NCBI RefSeq assembly: GCF_007341385.1
Contig: NZ_VJYD01000017.1
Location: 1-64,000 of the forward strand
DNA: 64,000 nt
Direction: 5' to 3'
Source of the DNA: Flavobacterium daemonense
GTDB lineage: Bacteria > Bacteroidota > Bacteroidia > Flavobacteriales > Flavobacteriaceae
Positions 25,648-33,089 of the stretch are shown piece after piece (the first letter of the stretch is position 1; every line of letters begins with the position of its first letter). Under the pieces are notes generated by a model that searched no databases, was not told where the DNA came from, and saw nothing but the letters and a program-made list of their open reading frames with translations. The translations under genes were made by a program, and so were the position numbers.

Positions 25648-26466
25648 ATGAATAATCAGATTCGGACATATCGAATGGCACAGGATTATGGATATCAAGT
25701 TGATCCATCAATTCCTGTTATTGGTTATACCGAAACGGTAAATAACGAAATGTGCATTTCGCACTCGCATCCGAGAGCGCAGCTTATTTATGCAACGCGT
25801 GGTGTGATGCATGTTGTGGTCGGGAATAACATTTGGGTTGTAAATCCTTTGCAGGGATTATGGCTCCCGAGCGGTGTCGAACATCAGGTCACTTTTCAGA
25901 AAGACGTTAATTATTACAGCGTTTTTATTGATCCGTCTGCGACTGAAGGATTGCCAACGGACAGTTTTTCTTTTGATATTCCGATGTTCTTGAAACAGTT
26001 GGTCTTCAAAATTATTACATTCGGGACAGAAGGAAATTTAACCGATTCACAACTTAGAATTATTGCCGTTTTTCTAGATGAATTATCGCAGATTGTACCA
26101 AGTGCCACTTTTTTGCCAACAACAAATAATGAAAGACTCCAAAAAGTTGTTGATCTTTTATTGAATGATGTTGCTAGTAAACACAACATTGATTATTATG
26201 CCGAACTTTCGTTTATGAGCAGCCGCACTTTATCGCGTTTATTCATCAAAGAATTAGGAATGAATTTTAGCGATTGGCGCGCTCGTTTAAAGCTGATCGA
26301 AGCTATTAAACGATTGGGCGAAAAACAATCCATTAAAGAAATCGCACTAGATTTAGGCTACGAAACCGCCAGTGCTTTTATTTTTATGTTCAAAAAGCAT
26401 TTAGGAAAAACACCTTCAAATTATATTTTAGAAGATGAAAATGATACAGATAAAATATCCGCATAA
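25648..26466 (+). CDS. AraC family transcriptional regulator with cupin N-terminus
   Basis: A 272-residue regulator. Residues about 25-100 are a cupin-type sensor (CISHSHPRAQLIYATRGVMHV, NPLQGLWLPSGVEHQV). Residues about 170-262 carry two helix-turn-helices (ELSFMSSRTLSRLFIKELG, then IKEIALDLGYETASAFIFMF and the closing GKTPSNY). This layout is common in regulators of divergently placed exporters; the MFS gene on the opposite strand is the likely target. Confidence 0.88.
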   Translation: MNNQIRTYRMAQDYGYQVDPSIPVIGYTETVNNEMCISHSHPRAQLIYATRGVMHVVVGNNIWVVNPLQGLWLPSGVEHQVTFQKDVNYYSVFIDPSATEGLPTDSFSFDIPMFLKQLVFKIITFGTEGNLTDSQLRIIAVFLDELSQIVPSATFLPTTNNERLQKVVDLLLNDVASKHNIDYYAELSFMSSRTLSRLFIKELGMNFSDWRARLKLIEAIKRLGEKQSIKEIALDLGYETASAFIFMFKKHLGKTPSNYILEDENDTDKISA

Positions 26467-26588
26467 ATTTTTCGGATAAAAAAACTTGAGTCAAAAATTG
26501 TTGAATTCTGCTTAAGGTCTTTCCTATTTTATATAGCATTTAATATTATATTCGTGTAGAAAAAACTTCATTATAAAAAACAAACAAA

Positions 26589-26951
26589 ATGAAACCGCAA
26601 ATACGCATCCTTCTTTATTCAATTCTTTTCTTTTTATACCTTACAACAACTACAGCTTTACTCGAAATTGGAGAAAAATTAAAAACCGATCCTTATGTAA
26701 CTTTAGGATGTGGTTTTGCCGTTCTCAATTTACTCTATGCTTTTTTGGCCTTGAAATGGAACACATTACTTAATATAATTTGCTCGATTTCCATCGCAGC
26801 TTTATCGCTGTTTTTGGCTTTAAAGTTTACTAATTTACGCTTGCTTGACAATTATGATCCGTATTTAGTTAAAACAGCGATTTTTACCAATGCTGTTTTT
26901 TCTATTATCTTTTGGGAAATTGTTTATCAGGTGAAGATTAGAAAATCATAA
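26589..26951 (+). CDS. four-helix integral membrane protein, unknown function
   Basis: A 120-residue protein with four hydrophobic stretches (about residues 5-24, 35-54, 58-77, 96-115) and short charged loops. It is not assigned to a family. It begins a series of small same-strand genes (26.6-30 kb) with few recognisable functions. Confidence 0.6.
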   Translation: MKPQIRILLYSILFFLYLTTTTALLEIGEKLKTDPYVTLGCGFAVLNLLYAFLALKWNTLLNIICSISIAALSLFLALKFTNLRLLDNYDPYLVKTAIFTNAVFSIIFWEIVYQVKIRKS

Positions 26952-26991
26952 ATCTAAATAGCATAACTTCCAAATCCAAACCCAAAAAACC

Positions 26992-27441
26992 ATGAAAATT
27001 ACGATTTCCCTGTCGGCATTATTCCTACTATTTGCCACAAATTTATTCAGCCAAACCATCGCTGATCTAAAATTAAAACCTAAAGAAATTCCGAAAGCTT
27101 ATACATTTAACGACGGCAATATTTGCATTTCGCCACAAGCTTGTACTTTTTATAATGATATTGAAACCTATAGCAATATTGTTGGAACTGTAAAAAGCAA
27201 AGCAATTCAGAATTTCAGAAGCAAAGGCGACCGCGGTTCTATCATGTATTTTGAATTTGAGCACGTTTTTAAAGGCGATCGTTTTCTGCAAGGATTATTG
27301 TGGGGAAAAGACGGCCAGCCAACCGATGAACATCCTGAAGAATACGAGGTAAAAGGAAAATTTTTGATTATTTGGAGCTTCCGTGCTGATAGTCCTTTAC
27401 GAGAAAAATCAGAAGCTAAAATTGAGGCACTTTTGCCGTAA
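26992..27441 (+). CDS. secreted hypothetical protein
   Basis: A 149-residue exported protein with a signal peptide (about residues 1-20, MKITISLSALFLLFATNLFS). The mature part contains FNDGNICISPQACTFYND with two cysteines, MYFEFEHVFKGDRFLQG and KGKFLIIWSFRADSPL. Not recognised. It is 15 nt before the next gene, so the two are probably co-transcribed. Confidence 0.6.
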   Translation: MKITISLSALFLLFATNLFSQTIADLKLKPKEIPKAYTFNDGNICISPQACTFYNDIETYSNIVGTVKSKAIQNFRSKGDRGSIMYFEFEHVFKGDRFLQGLLWGKDGQPTDEHPEEYEVKGKFLIIWSFRADSPLREKSEAKIEALLP

Positions 27442-27456
27442 AAAGCAGCTATAAAA

Positions 27457-27924
27457 ATGAATAGACAAGGCGCGGTTGGAGCATTGCTCGACATTTATGA
27501 GCAGGCAATTTTAGATCTTAAAAATGTCATTAAAAACATTCCTGATCAGGCTTTAACAAAGATTATAGATCAAAAAACAACAAATGAAGATTGTAAATCA
27601 CTACAAACTATTTTATCACATGTTGTAAGATCTGGCTATATCTATGCAATAAATATTCAGAACCTGAAAGGACATAATTTCCCACGACCAGAAAAGGTTT
27701 TTCATTTAACTGTTGCCGAATATTTAAATGATTTAACTGAAGTTTTTGACTATACTGAAAATGTTTTTAAAGAAATAAAAGACCATGAATTAGAGGAATA
27801 CGACAATTCATTAAAAATGATGACTTCTTGGGGACAACTTTATGATATTGAACAATTAATGGAACACGCAATTGTACATGTTTTGCGTCATAAAAGGCAA
27901 ATTGAAAAGTTAAAACACGATTAA
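27457..27924 (+). CDS. DinB-fold family protein
   Basis: A 155-residue four-helix-bundle protein of the DinB/YfiT superfamily. A likely metal-ligand set is visible: His in TILSHVVRSG (about residue 52) and His-x3-His in MEHAIVHVLRHKRQIEKL near the C-terminus. The superfamily includes thiol transferases and putative metal-dependent hydrolases; the activity here is unknown. It lies between the secreted protein gene and an RDD gene with short spacers, suggesting one transcript. A second, divergent DinB-like protein is encoded 1.2 kb downstream. Confidence 0.7.
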   Translation: MNRQGAVGALLDIYEQAILDLKNVIKNIPDQALTKIIDQKTTNEDCKSLQTILSHVVRSGYIYAINIQNLKGHNFPRPEKVFHLTVAEYLNDLTEVFDYTENVFKEIKDHELEEYDNSLKMMTSWGQLYDIEQLMEHAIVHVLRHKRQIEKLKHD

Positions 27925-27942
27925 GACATACCAAAATAACCA

Positions 27943-28404
27943 ATGAATCAAGAAAAAATAGCAACTAAACCAAATCTTAAAAAAAGAATACTTGCCGGAT
28001 TAATTGATTATACTTTAATGTTTGGAATGCTCTATGTAATGTTTATTTATTTTGGAGTAAAAACCTCAAACGGATACTCATTGCACGGATTTCCAGCATT
28101 ACTAACAACAATTATTTGGGGAGTCTATATGATTGGATTTGAATTTAATTTCGGCGGAACTCTCGGAAATCAGATGTTTGATTTAAAAGTGGTTTCGATT
28201 CGAGATACTGATAATACAAGTGTAACTTTTGGTCAATCGCTAAAGAGACATTTGCTGGATATTTTCGATATTTGGTTTTTCGGTCTTTTTGGAATTCTCT
28301 TAATTAAAAACACAAAATACAATCAAAGACTTGGTGATCTTTGGGCAGAAACAATTGTTATTGACGCAAAAGATGAAGAACAATTTTGCAGGCGTTTTAT
28401 TTAA
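27943..28404 (+). CDS. RDD family membrane protein
   Basis: A 153-residue membrane protein with about three helices. It shows KKRILAGLIDYTLMFGML (the Arg/Asp pair of RDD), FGGTLGNQMFDLKVV and the terminal NQRLGDLWAETIVI. Some RDD proteins have been linked to Na+/Li+/H+ transport, but most are unassigned. The start is 18 nt after the DinB-like gene. Confidence 0.8.
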   Translation: MNQEKIATKPNLKKRILAGLIDYTLMFGMLYVMFIYFGVKTSNGYSLHGFPALLTTIIWGVYMIGFEFNFGGTLGNQMFDLKVVSIRDTDNTSVTFGQSLKRHLLDIFDIWFFGLFGILLIKNTKYNQRLGDLWAETIVIDAKDEEQFCRRFI

Positions 28405-28450
28405 ATAGCTTTGATCTGAGAAATTTGTTTCATTTAAAAATAATTTCAAT

Positions 28451-28510
28451 TGGCTCTAGCTTTAGCTGGAGATTAATAAAATAAATTCCGAAGAGGCTTT
28501 AGCCAAAAAA
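28451..28510. repeat. GGCTTTAGCC / TAGCTTTAGCTGG dispersed repeat
   Basis: TCTAGCTTTAGCTGGAGA (28454-28471) and GAGGCTTTAGCC (28493-28504) match pieces of the cluster at 24222-24345. Located in the RDD to membrane-protein gap. Confidence 0.5.
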
Positions 28511-28521
28511 ATTCCTGAAAA

Positions 28522-29010
28522 ATGAATCAAACTGAAGCCCCAATAAACAATCAAGAAATCAAAATCATAAAAAGAAAAGTAGAGAAAACAAAAATTTTCT
28601 TATTTGTATTTGTTTCCTTTATTGCACTTTGGTCTTGGGGAATGAGCAATACCGATTCTTTGTTTTCGTTATTCAACATTATAGTTTTTGTTTTCGTAAT
28701 CATAACCCTTATTGTCTTAATACTTTTCTTAAAAAGACTCCAAACAACAAGAAAAGATGTCGAATCTAAAATCAAGATTGTTAGCACTTTTAAGGTGATT
28801 GACAAGTATCGAGAGTCAAGTCGAAACTCTTACAATTATATCATTGTATTTGACTCTAAAGATATCCCCAAATATGAGGTTACAAAAAGTAATTATGACC
28901 TTATAAATATTACCGACTCTATTGAGATCGAATATTCAAAATTTGCTTTTTGGATTCTCAAAATTGAGCATAAAGGCAATGATATTGAGAATAAATACTT
29001 TATTCAATAA
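28522..29010 (+). CDS. small membrane protein with two helices and soluble C-terminal domain
   Basis: A 162-residue protein: a charged N-terminus, two hydrophobic helices (about residues 25-44 and 48-69), then a predicted beta-rich domain (IKIVSTFKVIDKYRESSRN, YNYIIVFDSKDIPKYEV). The arrangement recalls DUF3592-like membrane proteins but is not firmly assigned. Function unknown. Confidence 0.55.
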   Translation: MNQTEAPINNQEIKIIKRKVEKTKIFLFVFVSFIALWSWGMSNTDSLFSLFNIIVFVFVIITLIVLILFLKRLQTTRKDVESKIKIVSTFKVIDKYRESSRNSYNYIIVFDSKDIPKYEVTKSNYDLINITDSIEIEYSKFAFWILKIEHKGNDIENKYFIQ

Positions 29011-29084
29011 CACTAAAATTTCAAATTTCCGCAGGTAATTTTTTATATTAGTATTTTAAATTTTCCATCTAAATTTATTAAACA

Positions 29085-29567
29085 ATGAAAAATACAGTCG
29101 AAATTGCTAATCGGTTTAGAGAAGTTATCTTAAACGGAACTTGGATTGCAAACACTAATTTTAAAGATCAGCTCGAAAATCTGGATTGGAAAATTGCAGT
29201 AAGTCCAATTCAAAATTTAAATACAATTGCAGTTCTGGCGCAGCATATTCATTATTACATCAAAGGCATCAATCAGGTTTTTAAAGGCGGGACATTGGAC
29301 ATAAAAGATAAATTCAGTTTTGATTTTCCTCCTATTCAATCGCAACAAGAATGGGATGCTTTTCTAACTAAATTCTGGAATGACGCTGAAGAATTTGCTT
29401 TTCTAATTGAACAAATGCCAGACGAAAAACTCGACGAAGGTTTTGTAGATGTTAAATACGGAACCTACAAAAGAAATATTGAAGCTATGATTGAACATAG
29501 TTATTATCATTTAGGCCAAATTGTATTGATTAAAAAACAGCTTAACAATTTAAAAGACTTAGCCTAA
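29085..29567 (+). CDS. DinB-like four-helix-bundle protein
   Basis: A 160-residue protein. The putative metal ligands are His in LAQHIHYYIKG (about residues 49-51) and EHSYYHLGQIVLIKK near the C-terminus (His-x3-His), the usual DinB-superfamily layout. Activity is unknown. It differs clearly from the DinB-like protein at 27457-27924, so it is not a recent duplicate. Confidence 0.7.
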   Translation: MKNTVEIANRFREVILNGTWIANTNFKDQLENLDWKIAVSPIQNLNTIAVLAQHIHYYIKGINQVFKGGTLDIKDKFSFDFPPIQSQQEWDAFLTKFWNDAEEFAFLIEQMPDEKLDEGFVDVKYGTYKRNIEAMIEHSYYHLGQIVLIKKQLNNLKDLA

Positions 29568-29629
29568 AATTTCATTTCAATTCACTATAAATCATTTAAA
29601 TAGAATTAACTTTTTAAAAATTTAAAAAC

Positions 29630-29995
29630 ATGAAAAAACTATTTTTAGCATTTGTATTTTTAATTGGCTTATCGGCAACTGCACAAACTTCTAAGGAACT
29701 TATTGGAAAATGGCAATTGGTAAAATGGACGAAAAAGGGAAAAGAAAAAAGCATTCAAGATTATTTTAAAACAGATCAGGTTTTTCAGGTTTTTAAAGAA
29801 AATGGTGATTTTGACAGTCTTGTGGGCGATGAATCGCATAAAGCAAAATGGAAATTATCTAAAGACAATTCTGAACTTACTATTATCTCTGTTTTACTGC
29901 CAATTAAATTTACAATAGATTATTTTGACAGCCAAAAACGCGTTATCACTTCATCGCAAGTAGGAACTTTTGAATATAAAAAAGTAGCGGACTAA
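29630..29995 (+). CDS. secreted lipocalin-like protein
   Basis: A 121-residue protein with a signal peptide (about residues 1-18, ending ATAQ). The mature part begins LIGKWQLVKW and has further short strands such as AKWKLSKDNSELTIISV and FTIDYFDSQKRVIT, which fits the small lipocalin-like beta-barrels of Bacteroidota. Ligand unknown. Confidence 0.65.
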   Translation: MKKLFLAFVFLIGLSATAQTSKELIGKWQLVKWTKKGKEKSIQDYFKTDQVFQVFKENGDFDSLVGDESHKAKWKLSKDNSELTIISVLLPIKFTIDYFDSQKRVITSSQVGTFEYKKVAD

Positions 29996-30034
29996 TGAGA
30001 ATTTTTTCTGAATTTCTTATAAAAACAAAAGGTC

Positions 30035-30121
30035 TGATCTAGCCCCGATAAAGCCGATATCCTCGCATCCCGATGGCTATCGGGAGAAGAGATAAAGACG
30101 AAAGCGGGACTGGAAGTTCTT
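30035..30121 (+). ncRNA. candidate structured RNA or repeat element, CTAGCCCCGAT core
   Basis: The core TCTAGCCCCGATAAAGCCG, ATATCCTC, a hairpin TCCCGATGGCTATCGGGA (30068-30085), then AAAGACGAAAGCGGGACT parallels an element at 52527-52625 (CCTAGCCCTGAT..., ATCCTTTT, hairpin, AAACGGATAGCAGG). The hairpin sequences differ but both pair. The block recurs widely in flavobacterial genomes as I recall it. It might correspond to a Bacteroidota ncRNA family such as flavo-1; I cannot confirm that. Strand is a guess. Confidence 0.4.
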
Positions 30122-30169
30122 ATGAAAACAGGAGTTTCTGCTTCTAAAATAAATCAAAAAAAGGCATAG

Positions 30170-30197
30170 TTGTTGAAAGTTAAAAAAGATATATTTA
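30170..30197 (+). promoter_or_regulatory. probable promoter, TTG-N17-TATATTTA
   Basis: TTG at 30170-30172 and TATATTTA at 30190-30197, 20 nt before the ATG of the lipoprotein gene at 30217. Confidence 0.5.
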
Positions 30198-30216
30198 CAC
30201 TTTCAAAAAATACAAC

Positions 30217-31404
30217 ATGCAAAAAATTACTTTTCTATTTTCTATATTATTTTTAGCCTTTTCGTCTTGTGGGGTAAAAACTACTCAGGCGTTAATAAGC
30301 GACGGAAATTATGACGGCGCTATTGATCGCGCAATCGAAGCTTTACGAACGAATAAGGATTCTAAAGGCAAACAAGATTATGTTTATTTGCTTGAAGAGG
30401 CTTTTGCAAAGGCGAAAGATCGTGACTTGCGCAATCTTGAAATGCTGAATAAAGAAAATAATCCTGCGAATGCTGAGCGCATCTATAATACTTATTTACA
30501 ACTGAATAACCGTCAGGAAAAAATCAGGCCGATTTTGCCTTTGAAGTTGATAAAGCAAGGAAGAGATGCCATTTTTCCGTTTGATAATTATTCGAATGAA
30601 CTTGTAAACAGCAAAAATGCGCTTTCAAAATATTTATATGAAAATGCTTCGGCTCTTTTAAAATCCAACAATAAAATGGATTTTAGAAAAGCATATGATG
30701 ATTTTGCTTATTTGGAAAGCATTAATCCTGGTTATAAAAACACCAAAAAATTGATGGATGACGCACTTTTTAAAGGAACCGATTTTGTGGATGTTTATGC
30801 GAAAAACGAAACCAATATGGTGATTCCGAAAATGCTTCAAGACGATTTATTGGATTTTAAAACTTATGGATTAAACGACAAATGGACGGTTTATCATAGC
30901 GCTAGACAAAAAAATGTGAACTACGATTACAGTCTGATTATTAATTTTAGAGACATTTACATTTCGCCAGAGCAGATTAAAGAGAAGGAATTCACTAAAG
31001 AAAAACAGGTGAAAGATGGCGTAAAAACGCTTCTAGACAGCCGTGGAAAACCTGTAAAAGATAGTCTTGGGAAAGAAATTAAAGTGGATAATTTTAAAGT
31101 GCTGCGCGCTTCGGTTTATGAATTCAGACAATTTAAATCGTGCCAGGTTACTGCTCAAGTTGATTATGTTGATTTGAAAACGAATCAGCTGGTTCAGACA
31201 TTTCCTGTTGCCAGCGAATTTGTGTTTGAAAATATTTACTCGACTTACAAAGGCGACAAAAATGCGTGCGATGACAATTATCTTGGCAACTTTAATAAGC
31301 GCGCGATTCCGTTTCCGAATAACGAACAAATGGTTTTTGATACGGGTGAAGATTTGAAGGCGAAGCTGAAAGATATTATTGTCAAGAATAAATTTCGACG
31401 ATAA
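30217..31404 (+). CDS. conserved Bacteroidota lipoprotein with helical repeat N-terminus
   Basis: A 395-residue lipoprotein (lipobox FSSC, Cys about 18). The N-terminal 150 residues look TPR-like (LISDGNYDGAIDRAIEALRTN, PANAERIYNTYLQLNN). The C-terminal half is beta-rich and contains VYHSARQKNVNYDYSLIINF and FKSCQVTAQVDYVDLKTN. I recognise it as a conserved but uncharacterised flavobacterial protein; it is probably attached to the outer membrane facing the periplasm. Confidence 0.7.
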   Translation: MQKITFLFSILFLAFSSCGVKTTQALISDGNYDGAIDRAIEALRTNKDSKGKQDYVYLLEEAFAKAKDRDLRNLEMLNKENNPANAERIYNTYLQLNNRQEKIRPILPLKLIKQGRDAIFPFDNYSNELVNSKNALSKYLYENASALLKSNNKMDFRKAYDDFAYLESINPGYKNTKKLMDDALFKGTDFVDVYAKNETNMVIPKMLQDDLLDFKTYGLNDKWTVYHSARQKNVNYDYSLIINFRDIYISPEQIKEKEFTKEKQVKDGVKTLLDSRGKPVKDSLGKEIKVDNFKVLRASVYEFRQFKSCQVTAQVDYVDLKTNQLVQTFPVASEFVFENIYSTYKGDKNACDDNYLGNFNKRAIPFPNNEQMVFDTGEDLKAKLKDIIVKNKFRR

Positions 31405-31425
31405 TTATGTAACACGAAAACAAAT

Positions 31426-31457
31426 AAAAAGGCGCATTTTTGATGCGTCTTTTTTTG
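31426..31457 (+). terminator. rho-independent terminator
   Basis: GGCGCAT-TTTTG-ATGCGTC hairpin preceded by AAAAA and followed by TTTTTTTG, 22 nt after the lipoprotein gene stop. Confidence 0.8.
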
Positions 31458-31496
31458 TTTATAATCTTTTTGAATAAAAAAAATAATCTTTTTTAA

Positions 31497-31540
31497 TTGC
31501 GCAACCAAAAAGTTGCGTATATTTGCAACTAATTAGTTGC
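31497..31540 (+). promoter_or_regulatory. promoter of the ArsR operon overlapped by two GCAAC-N6-GTTGC operators
   Basis: TTG at 31497-31499, an 18 nt spacer and TATATTTG at 31518-31525 form a Bacteroidota promoter. Two copies of GCAAC-N6-GTTGC lie at 31501-31516 (between the -33 and -7 boxes) and 31525-31540 (a perfect 16 nt palindrome just after the -7 box). Their centres are 24 nt apart. Binding of the encoded ArsR-type dimer to both would block transcription, so autoregulation is likely. Confidence 0.7.
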
Positions 31541-31557
31541 GTAATTTTATTTTAAAG

Positions 31558-31884
31558 ATGAAACGAGATATTTTTCAGGCAATTGCCGATCCAACTCGAA
31601 GAGCCATTTTAGTTTTAATTTCTTCAACGGCATTAACTCCAAATGCAATTGCAGAACAATTTAAAACTACAAGGCAAGCTGTTTCTAAACACATTAAAGT
31701 TTTAAACGAATGTGATTTATTGGAAGAAAAAAAAATGGGCAGAGAAATTTATTATCAGCTCAAAATTGACAAGATGAAAGAAGTTGATCAATGGATGGAA
31801 CAATTCAAGAAAATTTGGGAAAGCCGTTTCAGTCAATTGGATCAAGTATTACTTAATTTAAAATCTAAAGAAAATGAAATCTGA
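31558..31884 (+). CDS. ArsR/SmtB family winged-helix regulator
   Basis: A 108-residue metalloregulator-fold repressor. It begins MKRDIFQAIADPTRRAILVL, with recognition region LTPNAIAEQFKTTRQAVSKHIKVL and wing LLEEKKMGREIYYQL. It lacks the CxC metal site of true ArsR and matches the SdpR-like subgroup that accompanies SRPBCC/AHSA1 genes. The upstream TTG at 31537 lies within the operator, so the ATG at 31558 is used. Its 3' end overlaps the next gene by 11 nt. Confidence 0.88.
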   Translation: MKRDIFQAIADPTRRAILVLISSTALTPNAIAEQFKTTRQAVSKHIKVLNECDLLEEKKMGREIYYQLKIDKMKEVDQWMEQFKKIWESRFSQLDQVLLNLKSKENEI

Positions 31885-32374
31885 TTTATTAATGAATTTT
31901 TCCTTAGACAAGGAAAATAAAACGGTAAATGTAAAACGTAAATTCAATGCGCCATTATCAAACGTTTGGTCTGCTTGGACAGAAGCAGAAATATTAGACC
32001 AATGGTGGGCGCCAGCTCCTTTTAAATCAAAAACAAAAAGCATGGAATTTAAGGAAGGCGGGCGAAGATTGTATGCAATGGTGAGCCCTGAAGGCGATGA
32101 ACGTTGGAGCTTTTTTGATTATACATCTATTTCGCCAAAAACGAATTTCAAACATACCTCTACTTTTTGTGATGCTGATGAAAACCCGATTCCGAATTTT
32201 GGAAGTTCGAACTGGAGCGTTACATTTTCTGAAGAAGGGAATTCAACAATTGTCGACATTGCCATTCACAGAGACAATTTAGACGAAATAGAAAAATTAA
32301 TCGAAACTGGCTTCAAAGAAGGATTTACATCAGCAATGGACAGCTTGGATAAAATTTTGGAAGCTGGAAAATAA
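31874..32374 (+). CDS. SRPBCC (AHSA1-like) domain protein, copy 1
   Basis: A 166-residue START/Bet v1-fold protein: VNVKRKFNAPLSNVWSAWTE, ILDQWWAPAPF, FKEGGRRLYAM and the C-terminal helix GFKEGFTSAMDSLDKIL. Such proteins bind hydrophobic ligands or act in stress responses; the ligand is unknown. It starts inside the ArsR gene (11 nt overlap), so it is translationally coupled to its probable regulator. Confidence 0.85.
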   Translation: MKSDLLMNFSLDKENKTVNVKRKFNAPLSNVWSAWTEAEILDQWWAPAPFKSKTKSMEFKEGGRRLYAMVSPEGDERWSFFDYTSISPKTNFKHTSTFCDADENPIPNFGSSNWSVTFSEEGNSTIVDIAIHRDNLDEIEKLIETGFKEGFTSAMDSLDKILEAGK

Positions 32375-32416
32375 ATGCCTTTTAAAATCAAATAACGAAT
32401 TTAAAATCTGAAGAAA

Positions 32417-32920
32417 ATGAAATCAAATCTTTTAATGAATTTTACTGTAGATAAAGAAACTAATACTGTAAATGTAAAACGTGAATTTGGTGCTTCGTTA
32501 TCAAATGTTTGGTCGGCTTGGACGGAGCCTGAAATCTTGGATCAATGGTGGGCACCGGCACCGTGGAAAGCCCGAACGAAAAGTATGGATTTTAAAGAAG
32601 GCGGACGTCGACTTTATGCGATGGTTGGTCCAGAAGGCGAAGAGCATTGGGCAATTGCCGATTTTACTTCAATAACGCCGAAAACAAATTTTAAATATTC
32701 CGATGCTTTCAGCGATGCTGAAGGAAATTTAAATGTCGATTTTCCACGTTCTGACTGGAATGTGAGTTTTTCTGGAAAGGGTGATTCAACTTTTGTTGAC
32801 ATCGCTATCAAACACAAAACTTTAGAAGATCTTGAGCAGATTATTGCAATGGGCTTTAAGGAAGGTTTTACAATTGCGATGGAAGGTCTGGATGCGATTT
32901 TTGCAGAGAAACAAAAATAA
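32417..32920 (+). CDS. SRPBCC (AHSA1-like) domain protein, copy 2 (tandem paralogue)
   Basis: A 167-residue close paralogue of the preceding protein; the first 80 residues are mostly identical by eye (NTVNVKREFGASLSNVWSAW, ILDQWWAPAP, FKEGGRRLYAMV). The middle (strand region after 95) has diverged. Tandem duplication within the ArsR operon is clear; the short spacer (42 nt) repeats the ATTTAAAATCTGAAGAAAATG context found before copy 1, indicating the duplicated unit included the leader. Confidence 0.85.
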   Translation: MKSNLLMNFTVDKETNTVNVKREFGASLSNVWSAWTEPEILDQWWAPAPWKARTKSMDFKEGGRRLYAMVGPEGEEHWAIADFTSITPKTNFKYSDAFSDAEGNLNVDFPRSDWNVSFSGKGDSTFVDIAIKHKTLEDLEQIIAMGFKEGFTIAMEGLDAIFAEKQK

Positions 32921-32942
32921 TTTTTCATTATATTTTACATGA

Positions 32943-32978
32943 AATCCTGCTTTGCCAAAAGCAGGATTCTTTTTAACA
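32943..32978 (+). terminator. rho-independent terminator of the ArsR-SRPBCC operon
   Basis: AATCCTGCTTT-TGCC-AAAAGCAGGATT hairpin followed by CTTTTT. Confidence 0.8.
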
Positions 32979-33085
32979 ATTGTCAGGCTGAGCGATCCCG
33001 AGGCTTCGGGATCGCTCAGGGTGACAATCATTTTTACAATTCACAATTCACAATTCACACTTCACAATTTACAATTAACAATTAA
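32979..33085. repeat. TGAGCGATCCCGA inverted repeat and ACAATTCAC direct repeats
   Basis: ATTGTCAGGCTGAGCGATCCCGA-GGCT-TCGGGATCGCTCAGGGTGACAAT forms a long hairpin with a four-base loop (about 32979-33029). Then about five copies of a 9-10 nt ACAATTCAC / ACAATTTAC unit run to 33085. The same low-complexity type is at 42029-42117. Confidence 0.7.
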
Positions 33086-33089
33086 TAAT

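Noticed and set aside
26589..29995. The run of small genes as a defence island or toxin-antitoxin locus
   Set aside because: Recognised members (DinB-fold, RDD, lipocalin-like) are common scattered genes, and no nuclease, toxin pair or typical defence domain was found.
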